Origin: Streptomyces sp. NBC_01717
GTDB taxonomy: Bacteria; Actinomycetota; Actinomycetes; Streptomycetales; Streptomycetaceae
NCBI RefSeq assembly: GCF_036248255.1
Contig: NZ_CP109178.1
Span: 6,510,001 to 6,574,000 of the forward strand
Length of the DNA stretch: 64,000 bases
Reading direction: 5' to 3'
Positions 7,723-15,957 of the stretch are shown in pieces (positions within the stretch are counted from its first letter, which is position 1; every line of letters begins with the position of its first letter). The notes under the pieces were generated by a model. The model did no database searches and had not been told where the DNA came from. It worked only from the letters and a program-made list of their open reading frames with translations. Made by a program: the position numbers and the translations under genes.

Positions 7723-8568
7723 GTGCCCCGTCTGTCTGAAGTCCTCGCCGCGCTCGACGCCCTCTGGCCTCCCGAGCGGGCCGAAGGTTGGGACGCGGTC
7801 GGCACGGTCTGCGGAGACGTCGACAACCCGGCCGCCGAGGTCGACCGTGTGCTCTTCGCCGTCGACCCCGTCCAGGAGGTCGCCGACGAGGCGATCAAGC
7901 TCGGCGCCCAGCTGATCGTCACCCATCACCCGCTCTATCTGCGGGGTACGACGACGGTCGCCGCCACCACCTTCAAGGGCCGGGTCGTGCACACCCTCAT
8001 CAAGCACGACATCGCCCTGCACGTCGCGCACACCAACGCCGACACCGCCGACCCCGGCGTCTCCGACGCCCTCGCCGGCGCCCTGGACCTGCGCGTCACC
8101 GGACCCCTCGTACCGGACCCGACCGACCCCAAGGGCCATCGCGGCCTCGGCCGGATCTGCGAGCTGGACCACCCCGAGACCCTCCGCGACCTCGCCGCCC
8201 GCGCCGCCGCCCGGCTGCCCGCCACCGCGCAGGGCATCCGCATGGCGGGCGACCCGGACGCCGTCGTCCGTACGGTCGCGGTGAGCGGCGGCTCCGGCGA
8301 CAGTCTCTTCGACGCGGTGCGTGCCGCGGGCGTCGACGCCTTCCTCACCGCGGATCTGCGCCACCACCCGGCCTCCGAGGCCGTTCAGCAGTCCGCGATC
8401 GGCCTGATCGACGCCGCGCACTGGGCCACCGAGTGGCCCTGGTGCGAGCAGGCCGCCGCGCAGCTCGACGCGATTTCCGACCGCCACGGATGGGGCCTGC
8501 GGGTCCATGTCTCGAAGCAGGTCACCGACCCCTGGACCACCCACCACTCTTCTGGAGCCCCCAACTGA
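7723..8568 (+). CDS. Nif3-like dinuclear metal-centre protein
   Basis: A 281-aa Nif3/YbgI/DUF34 family protein, a hexameric ring-forming hydrolase-like protein with a two-metal site and poorly defined function. Metal ligands are visible in VTHHPLYLRG, AHTNADTADPG and the C-terminal AAHWATEWPWCEQ. The GTG at 7723 starts directly at the conserved VPRLSEVLAALDALWPPE; an ATG 90 bp earlier would add unconserved residues. It heads a three-gene operon with the zinc-ribbon protein and RNase H/phosphatase, the order also known from mycobacteria (Rv2230c-Rv2228c). Confidence 0.9.
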   Translation: MPRLSEVLAALDALWPPERAEGWDAVGTVCGDVDNPAAEVDRVLFAVDPVQEVADEAIKLGAQLIVTHHPLYLRGTTTVAATTFKGRVVHTLIKHDIALHVAHTNADTADPGVSDALAGALDLRVTGPLVPDPTDPKGHRGLGRICELDHPETLRDLAARAAARLPATAQGIRMAGDPDAVVRTVAVSGGSGDSLFDAVRAAGVDAFLTADLRHHPASEAVQQSAIGLIDAAHWATEWPWCEQAAAQLDAISDRHGWGLRVHVSKQVTDPWTTHHSSGAPN

Positions 8569-9308
8569 ACGCCGCGCCCGCCGACCAGATCCGACTTCTC
8601 GACGTCCAGGCCCTCGACGTACGGCTGTCGCAGCTTGCGCACAAGCGCAAGTCGCTCCCCGAGCACGCCGAGATCGAGTCGCTCACGGCCGACCTCGCAC
8701 AACTGCGTGACCTGCTGGTCGCGTCGCAGACCGAGGAGAGCGACACCGCCCGCGAGCAGACCAAGGCGGAGCAGGACGTGGACCTGGTGCGCCAGCGCGC
8801 CGTCCGCGACCAGCAGCGGCTGGACTCCGGCGCGGTCAGCTCGCCGAAGGACCTGGAGAGCCTCCAGCGCGAGATCGCCTCGCTGGCCAAGCGCCAGGGC
8901 GACCTCGAGGACGTCGTCCTCGAGGTCATGGAGCGCCGCGAGTCGGCGCAGGAGCGCGTCACCGAGCTCACCGCACGGGTCTCGGCCGTCCAGGCCAAGG
9001 TCGACGACGCGACGGCCCGCCGGGACGCCGCGACGCAGGCTCTCGACGACGAGACCGCGACCGTCACGAAGGAGCGCGAACTCGTCGCCGGCTCCGTGCC
9101 GGCGGACCTGCTCAAGCTGTACGACCGGCTCCGCGCCCAGTCGGGCGGGGTCGGCGCCGCGCGCCTCTACCAGCGCCGCTGCGAGGGCTGCCGGCTGGAG
9201 CTGAACATCACCGAGGTCAACGACGTGAAGGCCGCGTCCCCGGACACGGTGCTGCGCTGCGAGAACTGCCACCGCATCCTGGTCCGTACGGCGGAGTCGG
9301 GCCTGTAA
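8565..9308 (+). CDS. C4-type zinc-ribbon coiled-coil protein
   Basis: A 247-aa protein: a long heptad-like helical hairpin (residues about 10-180, rich in Glu, Arg, Ala, Leu) followed by a zinc ribbon with CEGCRLELN and CENCHRI (CxxC twice). This is the zf-RING_7 / CT398-like family found beside Nif3 genes. No ATG, GTG or TTG lies near the conserved start LNAAPADQIRLLDVQALD; the only fit is CTG at 8565, overlapping the Nif3 stop by 4 bp, with GGAG 9 nt upstream. A rare CTG start with translational coupling is therefore proposed. Its last base begins the next gene. Confidence 0.85.
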   Translation: MNAAPADQIRLLDVQALDVRLSQLAHKRKSLPEHAEIESLTADLAQLRDLLVASQTEESDTAREQTKAEQDVDLVRQRAVRDQQRLDSGAVSSPKDLESLQREIASLAKRQGDLEDVVLEVMERRESAQERVTELTARVSAVQAKVDDATARRDAATQALDDETATVTKERELVAGSVPADLLKLYDRLRAQSGGVGAARLYQRRCEGCRLELNITEVNDVKAASPDTVLRCENCHRILVRTAESGL

Positions 9309-10531
9309 TGACGCAGCCCCGCCAGTTCGTCATCGAGGCCGACGGCGGGTCCCGGGGCAACCCCGGGCCCGCCGGTTACGGCGCGGTCGTGATCGACCCG
9401 GTGACAGGGGAGACGCTCGCCGAAGCCGCCGAGTACATCGGTGTCGCGACGAACAACGTCGCCGAGTACAAGGGCCTCATCGCGGGCCTGAAGGCCGCGA
9501 AGGCACTCGTGCCGGACGCGTCGGCGGAGGGCGCGCTGCAGGTGCGCGTCCGGATGGACTCCAAGCTGGTAGTGGAACAGATGTCGGGCCGCTGGAAGAT
9601 CAAGCACCCCGACATGAAGCCGCTCGCGGCGGAGGCGGCGCGGATCCTGCCGGCGTCCGCGGTCACGTACGAGTGGATCCCGCGCGAGAAGAACAAGCAC
9701 GCGGACCGGCTCGCCAACGAGGCGATGGACGCGGGCAAGAGGGGCAGGCAGTGGGAGCCGTCGGCATCGACGGCCGCCCTCGACCTGCCCCCGGTCTCCG
9801 GTCCGCCCGGGGACGCGGCGGCGGGCGCCGCGAAGGCACGGGCGGCGATGTCCACCCGCGGGGAAACCGCGGCCACCCCGCAGGTCGGCTGGGGCGCCGC
9901 CGACCTCGGGGCGCCGGCCACATTCGTCCTGCTCCGGCACGGCGAGACGGCCCTCACGCCCGAGAAGCGGTTCTCGGGCAGCGGCGGCAGCGACCCCGAA
10001 CTCTCGGCGGCCGGCCGCCACCAGGCCGAACGGGTGGCGGAGTCCCTCGCCGCCCGGGGCACGATCCAGGAGATCATCAGCTCCCCGCTGCGCCGCTGCC
10101 GCGAAACAGCGGCGACGGTGGGTGCCCGCCTGGGTCTGCCCGTGCAGATCGAGGAGGGGCTGCGCGAGACGGACTTCGGGGCCTGGGAGGGTCTGACGTT
10201 CGCCGAGGTCCGTGAACGGTACGGCCCCGACCTGGACGCCTGGCTCGCCTCCACGCGAACGCCCCCCACCGGCGGCGGAGAGAGCTTCGCCGAGGTGGCC
10301 CGCCGGGTCTCGGCCACCAGGGACCGCCTGACCACCCGCCACGCGGGCCGCACGGTGCTCCTGGTCACCCACGTGACCCCGATCAAGACCCTGGCCCGGT
10401 TGGCCCTGGGCGCCCCACCGGAGTCCCTGTTCCGCATGGAACTCTCGGCGGCGTCGCTGTCGGCGGTGGCGTACTACGCGGACGGCAACGCGTCACTGAG
10501 ACTGCTGAACGACACGTCGCACCTGCGGTAG
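9308..10531 (+). CDS. Bifunctional RNase HI / histidine acid phosphatase
   Basis: A 407-aa two-domain enzyme. Residues 1-145 are RNase HI, which cuts RNA in RNA-DNA hybrids; the four acidic catalytic residues are visible in EADGGSRGNPGPAGYG, NNVAEYKG, RMDSKLVVEQM and KHADRLANEAMD. A linker of about 55 residues leads to a phosphoglycerate-mutase-like phosphatase domain with LLRHGETALT (catalytic His), SPLRRCRETA, ETDFGAWEG and VTHVTPIKT. This CobC-like half may act as an alpha-ribazole-type phosphatase. The ATG overlaps the previous stop (TAATG). Matches Rv2228c in layout. Confidence 0.93.
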   Translation: MTQPRQFVIEADGGSRGNPGPAGYGAVVIDPVTGETLAEAAEYIGVATNNVAEYKGLIAGLKAAKALVPDASAEGALQVRVRMDSKLVVEQMSGRWKIKHPDMKPLAAEAARILPASAVTYEWIPREKNKHADRLANEAMDAGKRGRQWEPSASTAALDLPPVSGPPGDAAAGAAKARAAMSTRGETAATPQVGWGAADLGAPATFVLLRHGETALTPEKRFSGSGGSDPELSAAGRHQAERVAESLAARGTIQEIISSPLRRCRETAATVGARLGLPVQIEEGLRETDFGAWEGLTFAEVRERYGPDLDAWLASTRTPPTGGGESFAEVARRVSATRDRLTTRHAGRTVLLVTHVTPIKTLARLALGAPPESLFRMELSAASLSAVAYYADGNASLRLLNDTSHLR

Positions 10532-10555
10532 GGAGCGGAAGCCCCCGCGGGGAAA

Positions 10556-11179
10556 TCAGCCGCGCAGTGCCGCAGCCTCGCCCGCCAGCCGCTCCACCCG
10601 TACCCAGTCCTTCGCCGCCACCGCATCTCCAGGAACCATCCAACTGCCGCCCACGCAGCCGACGTTCGGCAGCGCCAGGTACGTCGGCGCCGACGCGAGC
10701 GTAATGCCGCCCGTCGGGCAGAACCGGGCCTGGGGGAGCGGTGCGGACAGTGCCTTGAGGTACGCCGTACCGCCCGCCGCCTCCGCCGGGAAGAACTTCA
10801 TCTCGCTGACCCCGCGCTCCAGCAGCGCCACGACCTCGGACGTCGTCGAGACCCCGGGCAGGAACGGCACCTCCGACGCCTTCATCGCGTCCAGCAGCGG
10901 ATCCGTCCAGCCCGGACTGACCAGGAACCGCGCCCCGGCCGCCACCGTGTCGGAGACGTTCCGCGCGGAGATCACCGTGCCCGCCCCCACCACCGCACCC
11001 GGCACCTCCGCCGCGATCGCCTCGATCGCATCCAGAGCAGCAGCCGTCCGCAGCGTCACCTCGATGGCAGGGAGCCCGCCCGCGACGAGGGCCCGGGCGA
11101 GCGGCACCGCGTCAGCGGCGTCCTCCAGGACGACAACGGGCACAACGGGGGCAAGGTCCAGCACGGAGGAGGAGGTCAT
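10556..11179 (-). CDS. eda: 2-dehydro-3-deoxy-6-phosphogluconate (KDPG) aldolase
   Basis: A 207-aa class I aldolase that splits KDPG to pyruvate and glyceraldehyde 3-phosphate (Entner-Doudoroff or hexuronate route). Diagnostic motifs: PVVVLEDAADAVPLARAL, IEVTLRTAAALD, GAGTV, FLVSPG, the Schiff-base lysine in KFFPAEAAGG, and CPTGGI. The ATG at 11179 starts MTSSSVLDLAPVVPV; an earlier in-frame ATG would place coding through the palindrome upstream. It is convergent with the RNase H gene, 24 bp away. No edd partner is adjacent. Confidence 0.9.
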   Translation of the reverse strand: MTSSSVLDLAPVVPVVVLEDAADAVPLARALVAGGLPAIEVTLRTAAALDAIEAIAAEVPGAVVGAGTVISARNVSDTVAAGARFLVSPGWTDPLLDAMKASEVPFLPGVSTTSEVVALLERGVSEMKFFPAEAAGGTAYLKALSAPLPQARFCPTGGITLASAPTYLALPNVGCVGGSWMVPGDAVAAKDWVRVERLAGEAAALRG

Positions 11180-11210
11180 GGCCTCATCTTGCCGCGCCCA
11201 CCGCACTGCA

Positions 11211-11226
11211 CGCAACGCGCGTTGCG
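11211..11226. promoter_or_regulatory. 16-bp perfect palindrome upstream of eda
   Basis: CGCAACGCGCGTTGCG is a perfect palindrome 31 bp upstream of the aldolase start, and a further TTGC half-site follows at 11230-11233. The position suits an operator of a GntR- or LacI-type sugar-acid regulator; the regulator is unknown. Confidence 0.5.
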
Positions 11227-11245
11227 CATGTTGCAATCGCCTCGG

Positions 11246-12046
11246 TCAGTGGATCTCCGTCACGACCACATCGAGTGCCCACGGCCGTCCCGGCCGCCCG
11301 GGAGCCTCCGCCTCCACCACGTACCCCAGCCCCCGCAACGCCTCCACCAGCTCCGCGGGCCCTTTCGGCCGGGCCCCCGACTGCAGCAGGTCGCGGACCA
11401 TCCGCCCCTTCGTCGCCTTGTTGAAGTGGCTGACCACCGACCGCTTCTCCACCCCGTCCACCATCTGGGAGTGCAGCACCCGCACACTCGCCGTGCGTTC
11501 CGCCACCGCACCCTTCGGCTTCCACGCCACCGCGTACGCGGACGACCGCAGATCCAGTACCAGCCCGTCCCCGGCCGCCTCCGGCATGACCTCGGCCATC
11601 GGCGCACGCCAGTACGCGCCCAGTGCACCGAGACCCGGCAGCTTCACCCCCATCGAGCAGCGGTACGACGGAATCCGGTCGCCCACCCGCACCGCGCCCC
11701 ACAGCCCGGAGAAGACCAGCAGGGACTTCCCGGCCCGCCGCCGGGCCGCCGTGTCCAGGGACGCCAGGTCCAGCGCGTCGTACAGCACCCCGGTGTAGAT
11801 CTCCCCGGCGGGCCGCGTCCCCGCCGTCCGCAGCTCGACGTTCTTCGCGATCTCGCCGCGCAGGCCCTCGCTCAGGCCGAGCGTCTCCCGGGCCTTCTCC
11901 TCGTCCGCCACGCACAGCTCGACCAGTTCGTCGAGGACCGCGGCCCGCGCCACGGCCAGCCCCGGCAGCGACAGCGACTCCGGCTTCAGGGGTGCTCCGC
12001 GCCCCGAGGCGGCCTTTCCTTCGGAGGGCGGCAACAGCACGAGCAA
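11246..12046 (-). CDS. yaaA: YaaA-family peroxide stress protein
   Basis: A 266-aa member of the YaaA/DUF328 family; the E. coli protein lowers intracellular free iron and DNA damage during peroxide stress. The N-terminal family signature LLPPSEGKAASGRG is clear, as are IYTGVLYDALDL, LLVFSGLWGAVR and the C-terminal KATKGRMVRDLL. The start is TTG at 12046 with AAGGAG 7 nt upstream; it gives the conserved beginning LLVLLPPSEGK. It is a monocistronic leftward gene. Confidence 0.9.
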   Translation of the reverse strand: MLVLLPPSEGKAASGRGAPLKPESLSLPGLAVARAAVLDELVELCVADEEKARETLGLSEGLRGEIAKNVELRTAGTRPAGEIYTGVLYDALDLASLDTAARRRAGKSLLVFSGLWGAVRVGDRIPSYRCSMGVKLPGLGALGAYWRAPMAEVMPEAAGDGLVLDLRSSAYAVAWKPKGAVAERTASVRVLHSQMVDGVEKRSVVSHFNKATKGRMVRDLLQSGARPKGPAELVEALRGLGYVVEAEAPGRPGRPWALDVVVTEIH

Positions 12047-12232
12047 GGCGGTTCTCCTTCGTACGAACAGGGAAAGCGGCCCCCACAACTGCCCAAGGCC
12101 CCGCCTGCCAGCGTACGGGGACACCCGGACCGCCCGGGCCCGGCACCCGGTCCGCAGGACCACCCGCCCCGGGTCCGCAGGACGACCGGCACCCGGGATG
12201 CCGGTCGCCCCGCCCCGCCATACGCTCGGTCC

Positions 12233-13675
12233 ATGCCCCGCCGCCATCTCCACATGACCGGCGCAGCCGACACCCCGCTGCGGGCGGCCCTGCGCAATCT
12301 GCGCACCTCGCTGGCACTGCCCGCAGACTTCCCGCCCGAGGTCCTCGCCGAGGCGGCACAGGTGGCGAAGTCCCTCGTCCTGACCGGACACCAGGATGCG
12401 ACCGACCTGCCCTTCTTCACCATCGATCCGCCCACGTCCACCGACCTCGACCAGGCGATGCACCTCGAACGCCGCCCGCACGGCTTCCGCGTGCACTACG
12501 CCATCGCCGACGCCGCCGCCTTCGTCCGCCCCGGCGGCGCACTCGACACCGAGGCCCACCGCCGGGTGACGACCCTCTACTTCCCCGACGGCAAGGTGCC
12601 GCTGCACCCCACCGTGCTCTCCGAGGGCGCCGCCAGCCTGCTCCCCGGGCAGATCCGCCCCGCCCTGCTCTGGCGGATCGACCTCGACACGGAGGGCCGC
12701 GCGGTCGCCACCGACGTACGCCGGGCCCTGGTCCGCAGCCGGGCCAAGCTGGACTACGCGGGCGTCCAGCGGCAGATCGACGCGGGCACCGCCGAGGAAC
12801 CCCTCGCCCTGCTGAGGGACATCGGCCGGCTCCGCGAGGAGCAGGAGGTCGCCCGCGGCGGGATCTCGCTCGACGTGCCCGAGCAGGAGATCGTCCGGCG
12901 TGACGGCGCATACGGCCTGGAGTACCGCGCCCCGCTGCCCGCCGACGGCTGGAACGCCCAGATCTCCCTCCTCACCGGCATGGCCGCGGCCCATCTGATG
13001 ACCGAGGCGGGCACCGGCATCCTGCGTACGCTCCCGGTCGCCCCGGACGGCGCCGTCGCCCGTCTGCGCCGCTCGGCCGAGGCCCTGCACATCGACTGGC
13101 CGCACCACGTCCCGTACGCCCAGGTGGTCAGGTCGCTCGACCCGAAGAAGGCGAGCGACGCCGCGTTCCTCCAGGAGTGCACCACCCTGCTGCGCGGCGC
13201 CGGCTACACGGTCTTCGACCACGGCGAACTTCCCACCCCCGCCGTCCACGCCGCCGTCGCCGACCTCTACACGCACTGCACCGCGCCGCTGCGCCGCCTC
13301 GTCGACCGGTACGCGGCCGAACTGTGCCTGGCGGCGGTCGCGGACCGGGAACCGCCCGAGTGGGTGATGGCCGCGCTCCCCGGTCTCCCGAAGGAAATGG
13401 CCGAGGGAACGCGCCGCGCCAACACGGTGGAACGCGAGTGCGTCGATCTGGTCGAGGCGGCACTCCTCAGTGACCAGGTGGGCGAGGTCTTCGACGCGTA
13501 CGTGGTCGACGTGCAGGACCAGGAACCCACCATCGGCACGGTCCACATCGAGCACCCGGCCGTCGTCGCCCGGATCGACGGCGGCACGACGAAGCTCCCG
13601 CTGGGCGAACGGTTCCGGGTGCGCCTCACCCAGGCGGACCCGGGTGCGGCGAAGGTGCTCTTCGCCCCCGCGTGA
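12233..13675 (+). CDS. RNB-domain exoribonuclease (RNase II/R family, short form)
   Basis: A 480-aa 3'-5' exoribonuclease. The RNB signature is FFTIDPPTSTDLDQAMHL, carrying the magnesium-binding aspartates, followed by YAIADAAAFVRPGG, LYFPDGKVPLHP and LYTHCTAPLRRLVDRY. It lacks the N-terminal cold-shock domains and a clear C-terminal S1 domain of RNase R, as is common for this actinobacterial form. The start is the first ATG after a promoter-like gap. It would help degrade RNA fragments or repair-linked RNA; a specific substrate is not evident. Confidence 0.88.
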   Translation: MPRRHLHMTGAADTPLRAALRNLRTSLALPADFPPEVLAEAAQVAKSLVLTGHQDATDLPFFTIDPPTSTDLDQAMHLERRPHGFRVHYAIADAAAFVRPGGALDTEAHRRVTTLYFPDGKVPLHPTVLSEGAASLLPGQIRPALLWRIDLDTEGRAVATDVRRALVRSRAKLDYAGVQRQIDAGTAEEPLALLRDIGRLREEQEVARGGISLDVPEQEIVRRDGAYGLEYRAPLPADGWNAQISLLTGMAAAHLMTEAGTGILRTLPVAPDGAVARLRRSAEALHIDWPHHVPYAQVVRSLDPKKASDAAFLQECTTLLRGAGYTVFDHGELPTPAVHAAVADLYTHCTAPLRRLVDRYAAELCLAAVADREPPEWVMAALPGLPKEMAEGTRRANTVERECVDLVEAALLSDQVGEVFDAYVVDVQDQEPTIGTVHIEHPAVVARIDGGTTKLPLGERFRVRLTQADPGAAKVLFAPA

Positions 13676-13958
13676 GCGCGACGACGTCGGCGCGCGGCCC
13701 GTGGCCCCGCGGCGCACAGCCGCCGCAGGACGACGGCCTGCACAGCGAGCGCGGCCGGAACAAGGGCCTCGGCGCTCCCTTGGACCGCACCCCGGCAGCG
13801 TGGGAACCCTGACGCGGCCGCAAGGCGGACACGCCCGGACCGGTTGCCGCGCCGGCCCCTCCCATCTCGTAGGATCACGCCTTCGGATACGGGCTCCGAC
13901 GGCTCCACGGACTTCCGGCGCACCCCGGCGGACTCCGTACGAAGGAAGGCTTTCCAGC

Positions 13959-14525
13959 GTGACTGAACGTGTCACCGCCCCCACGACGGACCGCGTCACG
14001 GGCCACGTGACGGACCGGGCCCGGCAGATCATCGCCGCCGCCCGCACCCTCCTGGAGACGGAAGGCCCGGAAGCCCTCACCATGCGCCGGCTCGCCGACA
14101 GCATCGGGATCACGGCACCGTCCCTCTACAAGCACTTTCCGGACAAGTCCTCCGTGCTGACGGCCCTGGCCGGCGAGGTGCTGCGGGAGACGGCCGAGAC
14201 GCTGGAAGCGGCGGAGTCCGTGGCGCCCGGGTCGTTCCCGGCCCTCGCCACCGCGTACCGCGCCTACGCCATGGCCCACCCCCATCTGTACCGCCTCACC
14301 ACCGAGCACCCCGTGGACCGGACATCCCTCCCGCCGGGCCTGGAGCAACGTGCCGCGGCCCCGCTCTTCAGGGCCGTGGGCGGTGACCAGGAGCGGGCCC
14401 GGGCCGCCTGGGCCTTCGCGCACGGGATGGTGGTCCTGGAACTCAACGGCCGCTTCCCTCCAGGAGCCGATCTGTCGGCAGCCTGGTCGGCCGGCATCGC
14501 CGCCTTCGGCACGGTCCGCCTCTGA
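13959..14525 (+). CDS. TetR-family transcriptional regulator
   Basis: A 188-aa repressor with an N-terminal helix-turn-helix (TMRRLADSIGITAPSLYKHF, residues about 44-63) and a C-terminal ligand/dimer domain of the WHG type (AYRAYAMAHPHLYRL, ARAAWAFAHGMVVLELNGRF). GTG start with GGAAGG about 10 nt upstream. No divergent target lies next to it: the upstream neighbour is the RNB gene and the downstream neighbour is rnpB. The target and ligand are unknown. Confidence 0.88.
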   Translation: MTERVTAPTTDRVTGHVTDRARQIIAAARTLLETEGPEALTMRRLADSIGITAPSLYKHFPDKSSVLTALAGEVLRETAETLEAAESVAPGSFPALATAYRAYAMAHPHLYRLTTEHPVDRTSLPPGLEQRAAAPLFRAVGGDQERARAAWAFAHGMVVLELNGRFPPGADLSAAWSAGIAAFGTVRL

Positions 14526-14532
14526 CCTGCCC

Positions 14533-14557
14533 GCCGGTCGGGCCTCGTCCGACCGGC
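14533..14557. terminator. Hairpin terminator of the TetR gene
   Basis: A 9-bp perfect stem GCCGGTCGG / CCGACCGGC with a 7-nt loop directly follows the stop codon and precedes the rnpB promoter. Confidence 0.75.
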
Positions 14558-14583
14558 CCCGCTCCGCCGGGTAGCATGGTCGA

Positions 14584-15000
14584 CACGGCAGACGAGCCGG
14601 CCGGACGGCCGCGTGAGGATCTTCGGATCCTCCCGAGGAACGTCCGGGCTCCACAGGGCAGGGTGGTGGCTAACGGCCACCCGGGGTGACCCGCGGGACA
14701 GTGCCACAGAAAACAGACCGCCAGGGACTTCGGTCCTCGGTAAGGGTGAAACGGTGGTGTAAGAGACCACCAGCGCCTGAGGTGACTCAGGCGGCTAGGT
14801 AAACCCCACCCGGAGCAAGGTCAAGAGGGGCCGTCGTAAGACGGTCCTGCGCGAACGCTCGAGGGCTGCCCGCCCGAGTTCGCGGGTAGACCGCACGAGG
14901 CCGACAGCAATGCCGGCCCTAGATGGATGGCCGTCTCCCCGGCCGCCGCGAGGCGACCGGGTGACAGAACCCGGCGTACAGGCCGACTCGTCTGCCGTCT
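14584..15000 (+). ncRNA. rnpB: RNase P RNA (M1 RNA)
   Basis: The catalytic RNA that trims the 5' leader from precursor tRNAs. Conserved type-A elements are visible: the closing helix P1 (14586-14596 with 14987-14997, 11 bp), the universal core GAGGAACGTCCGGGCT just inside, ACAGAAA, GGTAAGGGTGAAACGGTG, and the 3' core with GATGGATGG and ACAGAACCCGGCGTACAGGC. A -10 box TAGCAT at 14572-14577 predicts a start near 14584. A short hairpin at 15002-15019 may mark the 3' end. The exact ends are approximate. Confidence 0.95.
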
Positions 15001-15545
15001 CTGACTGCCGTAAGTCAGGACGCGTTTCTTCCGGGCAATGATGGGCCGTCAGACCGGGCCGGGCTGCGCGGCCTTCCGGGCCGGCCTCGGAGCGGCAGCC
15101 TGCGCTGAGCCGCTCCGTGGCCAGGGGCGGCGTCGGAAACGGTGCGCGGGCGAGACTCCCGTCGGCGTTGTCGAGCCGCAGGACGTGATCAGCCCCCCAC
15201 GGCCACGTACGGACGGCGCACGTCCAGCCCCTCGATTGCTCGTCTTCGGCCGCCGCCGGACCCTGCCTGACAGGCGGTCAGGAAGCCCTTTCGCGGCTCG
15301 TCGCCTCCTCGCCGAGCGGGCGTGACCAGTCCCTGGCGAGGATCTCCGGAGGGGGTGACCGGCCTCGCGCCCGAGCAGCCGCTGCGTCGTTGTCGTGCCC
15401 CTGGTGCGGGGCGCCGTTCCGTACGCGTGATGATCGCGCCGGCGGCGGCCGGATTCGTGGCTGCCAGGTCCTGCTGACGGCGGACCAGGTCCTTCTCCCC
15501 TGTCGGCGCATCACCACCTCGATACGCCTTCGTCACACCTTCGTC
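15001..15545. other. Non-coding stretch between rnpB and the FG-GAP remnant
   Basis: Apart from a small hairpin at 15002-15019 (CTGACT / AGTCAG), which may end rnpB transcription, I see no supported gene, RNA or repeat. Open frames here have no ribosome sites and no recognisable protein sequence. It may be decayed upstream sequence of the pseudogene that follows. Confidence 0.5.
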
Positions 15546-15862
15546 GTCGACTTCACGGGTGACGGTGGGGATCACCTCGGCGGTGTCGGGACGTCGATCG
15601 GGACGCTTTACCTGTACAAGGGTCATGGCGTCGGCGCCATCGATGGCGGTTCCCCCTTGGGGAGATCGGTTCCGGTGGCTGGAACGGGATCTCGGACTGC
15701 GCCGGCGGTGACTTCACCGGTGACGGTACGGGTGACCTGGCAGCCGATCGAGTTCCAGCCGGGCGCCACCGGAAAACCCCTACCTCTACAAGGTCGACGG
15801 CACAGCGGCTTCAACGTCCGCATCGAAATCGGCATCGGCGGCTGGTGGCGCCCCACCAGGCG
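15546..15862 (+). pseudogene. Decayed C-terminal fragment of an FG-GAP/VCBS repeat protein
   Basis: The translation shows DFTGDGGDHLGGV and LYLYKGHGVGAIDGGS in one frame, then after a shift the equivalents of SGGWNGISD, DFTGDGTGDL and the terminal ISSGGW in others. It aligns piece by piece with repeats near 17545-18006 of the neighbouring intact gene, but lacks a start, has frame changes and ends in a Gly-Gly-Trp-Trp read-through. It looks like the tail of a tandem duplicate whose front part was lost. Confidence 0.75.
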
Positions 15863-15957
15863 GGTCCGAGTTCACTGCGGCCCTGCCCCGCCTCTGTGCG
15901 CTCCCGCGCCCCGACCGCGCCGGCCGTGCCCCATCGGCCCAACTCCGGGAAGAGAGA

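Noticed and set aside
11246..14113. Very long minus-strand open frame of 955 codons
   Set aside because: Only its left end (from TTG 12046) is a real gene, YaaA. The rest is the antisense of the RNB nuclease, an artefact of high GC at third positions.
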